Notes under the pieces: generated by a model | Database searches by the model: none | What the model saw: only the letters and a program-made list of their open reading frames with translations | Told to the model about the DNA's origin: nothing | Position numbers and translations under genes: made by a program | Shown here: positions 52,869-61,725 of the stretch, piece by piece | How the letters are laid out: each line of letters begins with the position of its first letter | How positions within the stretch are numbered: position 1 is the stretch's first letter | Source: Flavobacterium sp. K5-23 | Lineage (GTDB): Bacteria > Bacteroidota > Bacteroidia > Flavobacteriales > Flavobacteriaceae | Direction: 5' to 3' | Assembly (NCBI RefSeq): GCF_023278045.1 | Contig: NZ_CP056783.1 | Coordinates: forward strand, 310,001-374,000 | Length of the DNA: 64,000 nt

Positions 52869-55553
52869 GTGTTAAATAAAAGTATAAAAGCAGTCCTTAC
52901 CCTTTTAATTTTGGGAAGTTTTTCACAAGTTAAAGCTCAAGATAGAGTCCCGTTTGATCAAGGAAAAAAATATATTTTAGCTGATGTAAACCTAACAAGT
53001 AAAATTAGTTTCAATGACCAAACGGTAATTACATTTGCTGGTCTTGAAAAAGGACAGGTAATAACTGTTCCAGGTGAAGAAATCAGTAGCGCCATTAAAA
53101 AATTAGGAAAGCTTGGTCTTTTTGATCAAATCTCATTCTATATAAATAGAATTCAAAACGATAGTATTTATCTTGATTTAGATATTCAAGAACTACCTAA
53201 GTTAAATGAAGTGAAATTCGTGGGCGTTAAGAAAAACAAAACCGAAGCTTTAATAAAGGACAACAGTCTTATCAAAAGCAAAATAGTAAACGAAAACTTA
53301 ATTACAACCACTAAAAATTATATAGAAAACAAATATAAAAAAGAGGGGTATTACAACACCAAAGTAAACATCAATACCGTAGTGGATACTGCGAATGTAA
53401 ACCATGTAAATATGCTGGTTTCTGTTGATAAAGGCGAAAAGGTGAAAATTCACGAAATTGACTTTGTTGGTAACACTAAAATATCGGACAAGAGTTTACG
53501 CAAGGCGATGAAAGACACAAAGCAAAAAAATGTTTTTCGTGTCTTAAAAGCTTCAAAATTCATTAAATCAAAATACAAAACCGATTTAGAAAAAGTAATC
53601 GCATCCTATAAAGAAAAGGGATATAGAGATGCTAGAATAATTTCTGATTCTGTTTTATATAATAAGGACAAAAACAGTTTAGCCATAAAAATTAAAGTCG
53701 AAGAAGGAGAGAAATACTATTTTGGTAATATCAAATTCTTAGGGAACACAGTCTATTCTGACCAATTCTTAAACAGGATATTAGGTGTTAAAAAAGGGGA
53801 AACCTATAATGGAGTATTATTAGAAAAAAGAATTGCTGATAAATCTAAACCTGACGGTGAAGACATCACTAATTATTATCAAAATAATGGGTACTTATTT
53901 TCTAACATTAATGCTGTGGAAGTAAGTACCGCAAATGACACTATTGATTTTGAAATCAGAGTTACTGAAGGTCCTTTGGCTTACTTCAATAAAATAACAG
54001 TTGTAGGAAATGATAAAACTAACGACCGTGTAATTTATAGAGAATTAAAAACTAAACCAGGAAACATATACAGTAAAGAACAGTTAGTTAGAACTATTCG
54101 TGAAATTGGTCAATTAGGATTTTTTGATCCTGAATCAATAGATCCTAAATTTAAAAATGTAGATGCTGCAGCAGGTACAGTTGATATAGAATACAATCTA
54201 GTCGAAAAAGGATCAAGCCAAATAGAACTTCAAGGAGGTTATGGTGGTGGTGGCTTTATAGGAACATTAGGTTTGTCTTTTAATAACTTTTCAGCGCGTA
54301 ACTTACTTAATAGAAAAGCGTATCAACCCGTTCCAATGGGAGATGGACAAAAAGTTTCACTTCGACTACAAGCTAGTACTTTTTTCCAAACCTATAGTGT
54401 TTCATTTTCAGAACCATGGTTTGGACAGAAAAAACCGGTACAATTCAGTACTTCAATATCGTATAGCAAACAGTTTTTAAATAATTTTCAAACTGGTAGA
54501 GTTGACAAAGAAAAAAGTTTTAACATCCTTACATTATCTGTAGGATTAGCTAAAAGATTAACTGCGCCAGATGATTACTTTACATTATCACAATCAGTTA
54601 GTTACCAACATTATGATTTGAATAATTATAATACGGGATTATTTACATTTGGAAACGGAGCTTCTAGAAATTTTGCCTATACAGTAGGATTATCAAGAAG
54701 TAGCAAAGGTATCAACCCAATATTTCCAACATATGGTTCAGAGTTCAGTATTGTTGCCAAAGTAACTCCTCCTTACTCTTTAATAAATGGTACAAACTAT
54801 GCAAATTTAAAAGACCAAGCGGATTATAAAACAAGATATACCGGTACAACAGCAACCTATGGAGTTGACGGAAAACCACTATTGCCTGGTGACTATACTA
54901 AAGTTACAACAGTAACAACTAATGGTGTTAGCAATACTGGTTTTGTAAGTGTTTCGGATCCAAGTGATGCAGATACCGACATTGCAAAAGTGGATCAAAA
55001 GAAATTCAATTGGTTAGAATACTATAAAGTAAAGTTCAAAGCAGATTGGTACACCAAAATTTATGGTAAATTAGTATTGCGAACGCTTTCAGAATTTGGT
55101 TTCTTGGGTGCTTACAATCAAGACAGAGGATTAGTCCCTTTTGAAAGGTTCTATTTAGGTGGTGATGGATTAGCAAATTTCTCAATGGACGGTAGAGAGA
55201 CTATCCAATTAAGAGGGTATCCTAACAACTCTGTAACGCCTGTAAATGCTAATGGTGAACAAATAGGTGCAACAGTATACAATAAATTCTCTATGGAATT
55301 GCGTTATCCTATAACAATGAAACCTTCGGCATCGATATATGCTCTAGCATTTATGGAAGCAGGATCTTCATTTGATAATTTTAAAAATTACAACCCGTTT
55401 GATTTAAGTAGATCTGCAGGTTTAGGATTGAGAGTATTTATGCCAGCATTTGGATTATTAGGTATCGATTTCGGACATGGATTTGACAGCTTGACTCCAG
55501 GAGGAAAACCAAATGGATGGGAAACGCATTTTATAATTGGACAACAATTTTAA
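52869..55553 (+). CDS. bamA: BamA outer-membrane assembly factor
   Basis: An 894-residue Omp85 protein that inserts beta-barrel proteins into the outer membrane. The signal peptide is NKSIKAVLTLLILGSFSQVKAQ. Several POTRA domains occupy about residues 30-390 (for example EKVKIHEIDFVGNTKISDKSLRKAM). The barrel starts near EKGSSQIELQGGYGGGGFIGTLG. The C-terminal GLLGIDFGHGFDSLTPGG and WETHFIIGQQF are conserved. I chose GTG 52869, seven bases after the uppS stop: it gives a clean signal peptide, whereas an ATG further upstream would overlap uppS by over 100 bases. Strong call; start inferred. Confidence 0.94.
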   Translation: MLNKSIKAVLTLLILGSFSQVKAQDRVPFDQGKKYILADVNLTSKISFNDQTVITFAGLEKGQVITVPGEEISSAIKKLGKLGLFDQISFYINRIQNDSIYLDLDIQELPKLNEVKFVGVKKNKTEALIKDNSLIKSKIVNENLITTTKNYIENKYKKEGYYNTKVNINTVVDTANVNHVNMLVSVDKGEKVKIHEIDFVGNTKISDKSLRKAMKDTKQKNVFRVLKASKFIKSKYKTDLEKVIASYKEKGYRDARIISDSVLYNKDKNSLAIKIKVEEGEKYYFGNIKFLGNTVYSDQFLNRILGVKKGETYNGVLLEKRIADKSKPDGEDITNYYQNNGYLFSNINAVEVSTANDTIDFEIRVTEGPLAYFNKITVVGNDKTNDRVIYRELKTKPGNIYSKEQLVRTIREIGQLGFFDPESIDPKFKNVDAAAGTVDIEYNLVEKGSSQIELQGGYGGGGFIGTLGLSFNNFSARNLLNRKAYQPVPMGDGQKVSLRLQASTFFQTYSVSFSEPWFGQKKPVQFSTSISYSKQFLNNFQTGRVDKEKSFNILTLSVGLAKRLTAPDDYFTLSQSVSYQHYDLNNYNTGLFTFGNGASRNFAYTVGLSRSSKGINPIFPTYGSEFSIVAKVTPPYSLINGTNYANLKDQADYKTRYTGTTATYGVDGKPLLPGDYTKVTTVTTNGVSNTGFVSVSDPSDADTDIAKVDQKKFNWLEYYKVKFKADWYTKIYGKLVLRTLSEFGFLGAYNQDRGLVPFERFYLGGDGLANFSMDGRETIQLRGYPNNSVTPVNANGEQIGATVYNKFSMELRYPITMKPSASIYALAFMEAGSSFDNFKNYNPFDLSRSAGLGLRVFMPAFGLLGIDFGHGFDSLTPGGKPNGWETHFIIGQQF

Positions 55554-55589
55554 TAACAATGGCGAACTATTTTCTAAAACAGTAAAGTT

Positions 55590-56594
55590 ATGAGAAAACA
55601 ATTTTTATTTACATTTTTAGCTTTGATTGTATTAAATACAATTCATTCGCAAACAAGAGGAACTAAAGTTGGCTACATTGATATGGAATACATCCTTCAA
55701 AATGTACCCAATTATACTGAAGCTAGTAATCAATTAGAAGACAAAGCTCAAAAATGGAAACAAGAAATTGAAGCCAAAAAAATTGTAACCCATAAATTAA
55801 AAGAAACTTTAGCAGCTGAAAAAGCTTTGTTAACTAAAGAATTAATTGAAGAAAGAGAAACCGAAATCAAATTCCTTGAAACCGAAACTTTAGATTATCA
55901 ACAAAAAAGATTTGGCCCTAAAGGAGATTTAATGTTGCAAAAAACTCTTTTAACAAAACCAATACAAGATCAGGTATTCACAGCGATACAAGATATTGCT
56001 GAAGCAAAAAAATATGATTTTATATTTGACAAATCATCTGATTTAACAATGATATTTGCAGCAAAACGTTTTGACATTAGCGATCAAGTATTACGCGTGT
56101 TGAACCGTACTGAGAAAAGGGAGCAGCTAACAAAAAAAGAGCAAGCTGCTAAAGAAGCAAAAGAAAATAAAGAAGATGCTATTGAGGACAATCCGTTTTT
56201 AGCAGAAAGACAAAAGGTATTAGAGGAGAAAAAAGCCGCTAGAGATAAAATCCTTGAAGATAGAAAACTGGCCCAGGAAGCAAAGAAAAAAGAATACGAA
56301 GATAAGAGAAACCAAATCTTAGCCGATAGAGCCGCTAAAAAAAATGGCACGGTTTCTGCCTCTACTAAAACAGAAGAATCAGACGCTACTAAAACAAACG
56401 ACTCCACTTCAGTGGAAAAAGCAAAACAAAAACAAATTGAAGATAGAGCTAAAGCGTTAGAAGATCGAAAAAAAGTGATTGAAGACCGTAAGAAAGCGTT
56501 AGAAGAAAAAAGAATAAAAACGCTTGAGGAAAGAGCAGCTGCTAAAAAAGCTTTAGAAGAAAAAAGAAAAGAAAACAACCAAAACAATAATTAA
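55590..56594 (+). CDS. OmpH/Skp-family periplasmic chaperone with long charged tail
   Basis: A 334-residue Skp/OmpH protein that would hold unfolded outer-membrane proteins on their way to BamA. Signal peptide 1-20 (NTIHSQ), then the Skp body with GYIDMEYILQNVPNYTEAS near 28-46 and IFDKSSDLTMIFAAKRFDIS near 142-161. From residue 180 to the end it is an unusually long Lys/Glu/Arg coiled-coil tail (for example EEKKAARDKILEDRKLAQEA), about twice the usual Skp length. It lies 36 bases after bamA and 19 before a second Skp gene. Confidence 0.9.
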   Translation: MRKQFLFTFLALIVLNTIHSQTRGTKVGYIDMEYILQNVPNYTEASNQLEDKAQKWKQEIEAKKIVTHKLKETLAAEKALLTKELIEERETEIKFLETETLDYQQKRFGPKGDLMLQKTLLTKPIQDQVFTAIQDIAEAKKYDFIFDKSSDLTMIFAAKRFDISDQVLRVLNRTEKREQLTKKEQAAKEAKENKEDAIEDNPFLAERQKVLEEKKAARDKILEDRKLAQEAKKKEYEDKRNQILADRAAKKNGTVSASTKTEESDATKTNDSTSVEKAKQKQIEDRAKALEDRKKVIEDRKKALEEKRIKTLEERAAAKKALEEKRKENNQNNN

Positions 56595-56613
56595 TTTACT
56601 AAATTTTAAAACA

Positions 56614-57114
56614 ATGAAACAAATCAAAACTTTACTAATTGCTGCAACTCTATTTTTTGGAGCAAATCAAACTATTAATGCTCAGGCAAAAACAGCTCAT
56701 GTTGACGTTAGTGAAATTATGACAAAAATGCCGGCAATGTTAGATGCTCAAAAACAATTAGACAAATTGAGTGGAACTTATGATGCAGATTATAAAAAAA
56801 TGGTTGAGGAATACCAAAACAAATTAAAAAAGTACGAAGCTGAATCAGCTACTGTTACTGATGATGTAAATGGTGACCGTTCTAAAGAAGTTCAGGACAT
56901 GCAAAAAAGAATTGTTGATTATAGAGACAATGCACAAAAAGAATTACAACAAAAAGAATCTGATATTGTAAAACCAATTATGGAAAAAGTGAGAGCTTCT
57001 ATCCAAAAAGTTGGTAAAGCAAAAGGATACCAGTACATTATGGATGGTTCAAGTCTTTTATTAGCTGACGGTCCTAATCTTACTGCTGATGTAAAAAAAG
57101 ATTTAGGTTTCTAG
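56614..57114 (+). CDS. OmpH/Skp-family periplasmic chaperone
   Basis: A 166-residue Skp/OmpH protein of standard length. Signal peptide 1-23 (NQTINAQ); body with AHVDVSEIMTKMPAMLDAQKQLDKLSGTYDADYKKMVEEYQ and the C-terminal KVGKAKGYQYIMDGSSLLLADGPNLT. It likely shares clients with the longer paralogue just upstream and with BamA. It ends at a strong terminator, closing the porG-uppS-bamA-skp transcript. Confidence 0.93.
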   Translation: MKQIKTLLIAATLFFGANQTINAQAKTAHVDVSEIMTKMPAMLDAQKQLDKLSGTYDADYKKMVEEYQNKLKKYEAESATVTDDVNGDRSKEVQDMQKRIVDYRDNAQKELQQKESDIVKPIMEKVRASIQKVGKAKGYQYIMDGSSLLLADGPNLTADVKKDLGF

Positions 57115-57132
57115 TATAAACCCAATTCAATT

Positions 57133-57175
57133 AAAAAACTGCTCAATCTAAATACGGATTGAGCAGTTTTTTTTT
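57133..57175 (+). terminator. Intrinsic terminator after the skp genes
   Basis: AAACTGCTCAATC pairs with GATTGAGCAGTTT around TAAATACG, followed by nine T. Confidence 0.92.
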
Positions 57176-57210
57176 AGGATAATTAACACATAGCACTTAA
57201 CTTTGTTTTA

Positions 57211-57987
57211 ATGGATAACAACAAACCTATAGGCATTTTTGACTCTGGAATAGGAGGAACTTCAATTTGGAAAGAGATACATCATTTATTACCAAATGAG
57301 AAAACAATTTACCTTGCCGATAGCAAGAACGCCCCTTATGGACAAAAATCAAAAGAGGAGATTATTGCCTTAAGCATGAAAAACACTGATTTATTGCTTG
57401 AAATGAATTGTAAATTAATTGTAGTGGCTTGTAATACCGCTACTACAAATGCCATTTGGGAATTGAGAGCTAAATATGATGTTCCTTTTATAGGTATTGA
57501 ACCAGCCATAAAACCCGCAGCCAATCAGTCATTAACACAAACAATTGGTATTCTAGCCACTCAGGGAACCTTAAACAGCGAACTTTTCAATAAAACTATA
57601 GAGAAATACCAAAACACAAAAATTATTGAGCAAGTTGGACATGGGTTAGTTCAACTTATTGAAAACGGAAAAATAAATTCTACTGAGATGACTGAATTAC
57701 TTCGCTCCTATTTAACACCAATGATTGAAGCGAATATAGACTACCTTGTATTAGGATGCAGTCACTATCCCTATTTAATTCCGCAAATAAAAAAAATGCT
57801 GCCCAAACACATTCAAATCATCGATTCAGGGGAAGCTGTAGCTAGACAAACCCAAACCCTATTAAAAGAAAAAATAGGATTTACGACAGCCCAAAACAGT
57901 GAATCTGTATTTTATACAAATACTGACCCTTCCGTTTTGCAATCAATTTTAGGAAATGGATATTCTATTGAAAGAAAAGACTTCTAA
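57211..57987 (+). CDS. murI: Glutamate racemase
   Basis: Supplies D-glutamate for peptidoglycan. The 258-residue enzyme begins with IGIFDSGIGGTSIWKEI, has the first catalytic Cys in VVACNTATTNAIWELR near 71-86 and the second in LVLGCSHYPYLIPQI near 178-192. LADSKNAPYGQKSKEEI is also conserved. The last four bases overlap the convergent carbonic anhydrase gene. Confidence 0.94.
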   Translation: MDNNKPIGIFDSGIGGTSIWKEIHHLLPNEKTIYLADSKNAPYGQKSKEEIIALSMKNTDLLLEMNCKLIVVACNTATTNAIWELRAKYDVPFIGIEPAIKPAANQSLTQTIGILATQGTLNSELFNKTIEKYQNTKIIEQVGHGLVQLIENGKINSTEMTELLRSYLTPMIEANIDYLVLGCSHYPYLIPQIKKMLPKHIQIIDSGEAVARQTQTLLKEKIGFTTAQNSESVFYTNTDPSVLQSILGNGYSIERKDF

Positions 57988-58517
57988 CTTATTTCGGTTT
58001 GTTCGCCATCTTTAAACCAGCCAGAATACATTACATAATTATCTGAAATACGTGCAATTTCACCGGCAAAATCAGATTGATCAATTTCTTTAACCTTCTT
58101 AGCAGGAACTCCAGCCCATATTGAACCAGATTCTACAATAGTGTTTTGCGTGATCACAGCTCCCGCTGCAACGATTGAATTGCTTTCAATCACGCAATTA
58201 TCCATTACAATGGAACCCATTCCTATAAGCACATTATCCTGAATTGTACAGCCATGAACAATTGCATTATGTCCTATAGAAACATTATTCCCTATTATTG
58301 TAGGGTGTTTTTTATAGGTACAATGAATTACAGCCCCATCTTGAATATTTACTTTGTTCCCAATTTTAATAAAATTAACATCTCCTCTAATTACAGCATT
58401 AAACCAAACACTACAAGAAGTTCCAAAAACAACATCACCAACAATAGTTGCATTTTCAGCAACATAACAATCCTCTGGAATAGACGGATATTTTCCGTTA
58501 ACAGATTTTATTAACAT
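57984..58517 (-). CDS. Gamma-class carbonic anhydrase-like protein
   Basis: A 177-residue left-handed beta-helix protein with hexapeptide repeats (IGNKVNIQDGAVIHCTYKKHPTIIGNNVSIGHNAIVHGCTI). The family's metal His residues are visible: His near 70 (VIHC), and two in IGHNAIVHGC near 87-92, as expected for zinc or iron binding. GSIVMDNCVIESNSIVAAGAVI follows. Activity was not tested; many family members are annotated as acetyltransferase-like (YrdA/PaaY). Confidence 0.92.
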   Translation of the reverse strand: MLIKSVNGKYPSIPEDCYVAENATIVGDVVFGTSCSVWFNAVIRGDVNFIKIGNKVNIQDGAVIHCTYKKHPTIIGNNVSIGHNAIVHGCTIQDNVLIGMGSIVMDNCVIESNSIVAAGAVITQNTIVESGSIWAGVPAKKVKEIDQSDFAGEIARISDNYVMYSGWFKDGEQTEIS

Positions 58518-58546
58518 AAATTAAAATTTAGAGGGATACACGAAAA

Positions 58547-59545
58547 TTAATTAATCGCTGGACAATTACATTCGTACTTTTCCTTTTTACAAAATAAATT
58601 AATCCCCAAAGTTATCTGGTGAAAGCCACCGTTATCAAACTTAACAGCTCCAGCTACATAAGAATAGGTATAAGCAAACATAAAGTTTTTATAATTCACA
58701 CCTAATATTGGCGTGAAATATTGCAGTTTTTGATTAGAAACAGTAGTGCCATTTACATATTCAGCACCGTCAAAACTTCTTCTATATGACAGGCCACCCC
58801 AAAGTTTTCCGAAATCTAAATTCTTATACGCTTTAAAGTTTAGGTCAATAGATTTCTCTTTGGTTTTGTCAACAAGTTGAAACAACAAAGAAGGCTCAAA
58901 CAACAATCTGTTTTTATCACCAAAAACATATCCCGCACTCAAAAGAAATTTTCTTAGATTATCGCTTTCATATTCAGAATATATTTCTCTTCTGGTTTCA
59001 ACAGCATTTTTCACAGTAGCATGCGCATAAAAATCTAAATAGTTATATGAAGCTCCAATGTCAACATTTACGTAAGAATCTTTTTGAACAATAGTCCCAT
59101 CTATTAGTGGGTCCCAGTTCCCCGATTGCATAAAACCCGTCTCATCTAATTGACTCTGAATCAAACCTGCACTAACTCCAAAAGAAAGTTGATTTAAATC
59201 AATTTCATCCCTAGAGAACATAATGTGATGCGCAAAAGACAATTTAACACCTTTTTGAGAATGATATCCGTTTTTATCATTAAATAGTATAATTCCAGCA
59301 CCTGATTTTTCTCCTACCCTACCATTAAGACTAAGGGTTTGCAACTCCGGAGCACCCCCTTGATTAAACCATTGTTTCCTGGACGTCAACCTTATTTTAG
59401 CGCAATTTGCCGCACCAGCCATTGAAGGATGCAATAGATAATAATTATCTGATAAATAATCCGAGTAGACAGCTATACCCTCTTGTGAAAAAGAATAAGA
59501 ACTGATAAAAAGAAAAAGAAATATACATTTTATTTTATTATACAT
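58547..59545 (-). CDS. PorP/SprF-family outer-membrane protein (type IX secretion)
   Basis: A 332-residue exported barrel protein. Signal peptide 1-20 (SSYSFSQE). The PorP/SprF fold is recognised by YSDYLSDNYYLLHPSMAGAANCAKIRLTSRKQWFNQGGAPELQT near 27-70, and RREIYSEYESDNLRKFLLSAGYVFGDKNRLLFEPSLLFQ. The C-terminus has several Cys (FCKKEKYECNCPAIN). Such proteins assist anchoring or export of type IX secreted adhesins, usually next to the adhesin gene; no adhesin lies nearby. Confidence 0.88.
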   Translation of the reverse strand: MYNKIKCIFLFLFISSYSFSQEGIAVYSDYLSDNYYLLHPSMAGAANCAKIRLTSRKQWFNQGGAPELQTLSLNGRVGEKSGAGIILFNDKNGYHSQKGVKLSFAHHIMFSRDEIDLNQLSFGVSAGLIQSQLDETGFMQSGNWDPLIDGTIVQKDSYVNVDIGASYNYLDFYAHATVKNAVETRREIYSEYESDNLRKFLLSAGYVFGDKNRLLFEPSLLFQLVDKTKEKSIDLNFKAYKNLDFGKLWGGLSYRRSFDGAEYVNGTTVSNQKLQYFTPILGVNYKNFMFAYTYSYVAGAVKFDNGGFHQITLGINLFCKKEKYECNCPAIN

Positions 59546-59649
59546 AGAATTCCAATTAGGAAATGAAAGAAAACGCTATTAAAAACTAAAAGAAAGTTAA
59601 TTTATGCATTATAATATCAAATATAGTTATTAGTAGAAAATAACTTTAC

Positions 59650-59657
59650 TAAATTTG
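59650..59657 (+). promoter_or_regulatory. -7 box of the NifU-like gene
   Basis: TAAATTTG fits TAnnTTTG and lies 18 bases before the ATG at 59675. Confidence 0.5.
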
Positions 59658-59674
59658 CATAAATATACAAAATC

Positions 59675-60574
59675 ATGACTAAAGTTACCATAAAAGACAC
59701 TCAAAACCCAACTATATTAAAATTTGAATTTGAAGATTTCATAACACAAAATGAAAGTTTTGAGTTTAAAAATATAGATGAAGCAAAAAACTCACCACTT
59801 GCACAACAGCTTTTTTATTTACCATTTGTAAAAACCGTATACATTTCAGGGAATTTCATTGCAGTGGAAAAGTTTAGCATAGTTGAATGGGTAGATGTAA
59901 AAGATGCCGTTGCTGAACAAATTGAGGCATTTGTTGCAAACGGAGGAACGATTATTACAATCGAAGAAAACAAAACAAAAAAACAGCCGATTACGGTTTA
60001 TGGGGAAACCACTCCAAATCCATCAGCTTTAAAATTTGTGGTCAGCAGAATGTTGACCAAAAACGCTATTGAATTTAAGAATATAGATCAAACTGCTGCT
60101 TCACCATTAGCAAAAGAATTATTTAAATTTTCTTATGTAAAAGAAGTTTTTATCGATGAAAATTACATCTCAGTAACAAAATATGAAATCAACAACTGGG
60201 ATGAAATCACTTTAGAGTTAAGAACATTTATCAAGCAGTATATTGAAAACGGAGGTCCAGTATTAGACGAAAGTCAAATTGTAAGTATTACCAAAGACGA
60301 GAGTAACAAAGACACTAAATTTGATTCACTTGATGAAACCTCTCAAAAAATCATAAACATTCTTGAAGAATACGTGAAACCAGCAGTACAAGCTGACGGT
60401 GGAAATATTGCTTTCGATTCTTATAATGAAAATGATAAAACGGTAAAAGTGATCCTTCAAGGTGCTTGTAGCGGATGTCCTTCTTCAACATTTACTTTAA
60501 AAAGCGGTATTGAAAATATGCTGAAAAGTATGTTAAATGATGAGGACATAAAAGTTGAAGCAGTAAATTCGTAA
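59675..60574 (+). CDS. NifU-type Fe-S scaffold with duplicated Nfu N-domain
   Basis: A 299-residue Fe-S cluster carrier. Two related Nfu N-terminal domains lie in tandem: residues 1-90 (QNPTILKFEFEDF, SPLAQQLFYLPFVKTVYISGNF) and about 100-200 (PNPSALKFVVSRML, SPLAKELFKFSYVKEVFIDEN). The C-terminal NifU domain holds the cluster motif CSGC at 265-268 in GACSGCPSSTFTLK. A single Nfu_N is usual, so the duplication is notable. It has its own promoter. Role: delivering Fe-S clusters to target proteins. Confidence 0.92.
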   Translation: MTKVTIKDTQNPTILKFEFEDFITQNESFEFKNIDEAKNSPLAQQLFYLPFVKTVYISGNFIAVEKFSIVEWVDVKDAVAEQIEAFVANGGTIITIEENKTKKQPITVYGETTPNPSALKFVVSRMLTKNAIEFKNIDQTAASPLAKELFKFSYVKEVFIDENYISVTKYEINNWDEITLELRTFIKQYIENGGPVLDESQIVSITKDESNKDTKFDSLDETSQKIINILEEYVKPAVQADGGNIAFDSYNENDKTVKVILQGACSGCPSSTFTLKSGIENMLKSMLNDEDIKVEAVNS

Positions 60575-60689
60575 CAACAATTTTCACAAATAGCTGTATT
60601 TGAACTATTTATAAAAATTATAACATTTTCGAATACTTAAAAAACAAAAAAAATGGTTAAATTTATTTCTTAACAAATAAACAGAAACC

Positions 60690-60890
60690 ATGACAGTATT
60701 AAAAGTAATTGAAGTGCTTTCAAGTTCAAACACGAGCTGGGAAGATGCAACTCAAAAAGGAGTTTCAAAAGCAGCAAAATCAGTAAAAAACATTCGATCT
60801 GCCTATGTTCAAGAACATAGCGTATCTGTTGAGGATGGAAAAGTCTCTGAATATAGAGTGAATCTAAAAATTACATTTGAACTTGAATAG
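60690..60890 (+). CDS. Dodecin family flavin-binding protein
   Basis: A 66-residue dodecin: VLKVIEVLSSSNTSWEDATQKGVSKAAKSVKNI, followed by strands ending EYRVNLKITFELE. Dodecins form hollow 12-mers that store and protect flavins. The SSxTSWEDA start and the length match the family. It is monogenic with a terminator just downstream. Confidence 0.93.
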   Translation: MTVLKVIEVLSSSNTSWEDATQKGVSKAAKSVKNIRSAYVQEHSVSVEDGKVSEYRVNLKITFELE

Positions 60891-60907
60891 TTCAAATTAA
60901 AAAACAT

Positions 60908-60935
60908 CAAGCGTTTCTCCGGAAACGCTTTTTTT
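60908..60935 (+). terminator. Intrinsic terminator of the dodecin gene
   Basis: AAGCGTTTC pairs with GAAACGCTT around TCCG, followed by T residues. Confidence 0.9.
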
Positions 60936-61115
60936 ATTACTTAAAATCAATAAAAATAAAAAACACTAAACATCTTCTATTAAAAGAGAAGTAAGTTGTT
61001 TAATAATAGTGTAAATTCAATTACAAATATTGATTTTCAGTAGATTAAAAATATTTAATAGAACACATTAGAAAATAATTCTTACTATTGTAGTCTAATC
61101 TAATTTTAAAAAACC

Positions 61116-61619
61116 ATGGGAATATCATCATTTTTAAAAAATTTATTTGGCTCAGCCAAAGAAACAGCAAGTGAACTGACTGACAAAGCAGAAACAGCTG
61201 TAGAACATGCGAAAGAAGCGGCATCACCATACCTGGAAAAAGCAGAAGCATTTGCAGAAGAAGCCTTAGAAAAAACCAAGGAAACTGTAAGTGAATTGGC
61301 AGACAAAGCCGAAACAGCTTTTGAAGACGCAAAAGAAGCAGCTGCTCCTTTAATGGAAAAAGCAGAAAACTATGCTGAGCAAGCTAAAGAAAAGGCGGGT
61401 GAATATTCAGATAAGGCAAGTGAAGCGATGGGAAATGCAATGGAATCAGTAAAAGAGAACGCATCGGCAGCAATGGATAAAGCAGAAGATTTGGCTGGAG
61501 AAGCAAAAGAGTTTGCCTCTAAAACAGTTGATAGTGTAACTGACAAAGTAAATTCAATCACGCATTCTGACAAAGTAGAAGACAAAACAGAAGACAAAGA
61601 AAACACAACTCAAGCATAA
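61116..61619 (+). CDS. Amphipathic Ala/Glu/Lys-rich repeat protein (YtxH/LEA-like)
   Basis: A 167-residue soluble, nearly all-helical protein. It is made of repeating units such as KETASELTDKAETAVEHAKEAA, seen two or three times (the copies at about 14-36 and 55-78 are close), then YAEQAKEKAGEYSDKASEA. Lys and Glu alternate in 11-mer style, as in apolipoprotein-like or late-embryogenesis-abundant proteins. A short hydrophobic start (MGISSFLKNLFGS) may attach to membrane. The role is probably stress-related, by analogy. It ends at a hairpin 68 bases downstream. Confidence 0.75.
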   Translation: MGISSFLKNLFGSAKETASELTDKAETAVEHAKEAASPYLEKAEAFAEEALEKTKETVSELADKAETAFEDAKEAAAPLMEKAENYAEQAKEKAGEYSDKASEAMGNAMESVKENASAAMDKAEDLAGEAKEFASKTVDSVTDKVNSITHSDKVEDKTEDKENTTQA

Positions 61620-61666
61620 ACGAAAATTAAAGCAATTAAGTAATTTCTAAAAAAATAAATTAGTTG

Positions 61667-61674
61667 TACTTTTG
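61667..61674 (+). promoter_or_regulatory. -7 box upstream of mscS
   Basis: TACTTTTG fits TAnnTTTG and would start transcripts near 61681, just before the hairpin at 61687-61713. Confidence 0.4.
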
Positions 61675-61686
61675 CTATTCAAACAC

Positions 61687-61713
61687 AAACCTTCTCCTAT
61701 GGGAAGGTTTTTT
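61687..61713 (+). terminator. Hairpin with T-run between the amphipathic protein gene and mscS
   Basis: AAACCTTCTC pairs with GGGAAGGTTT (one mismatch), followed by TTTTTT. It ends the upstream gene, but it also lies inside the predicted mscS leader, so attenuation is possible. Confidence 0.75.
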
Positions 61714-61725
61714 ATTACCTTAAAA

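Noticed and set aside
56084..56587. Minus-strand open frame opposite the long Skp gene
   Set aside because: It is a shadow of the charged repeat tail, with no promoter or plausible fold.
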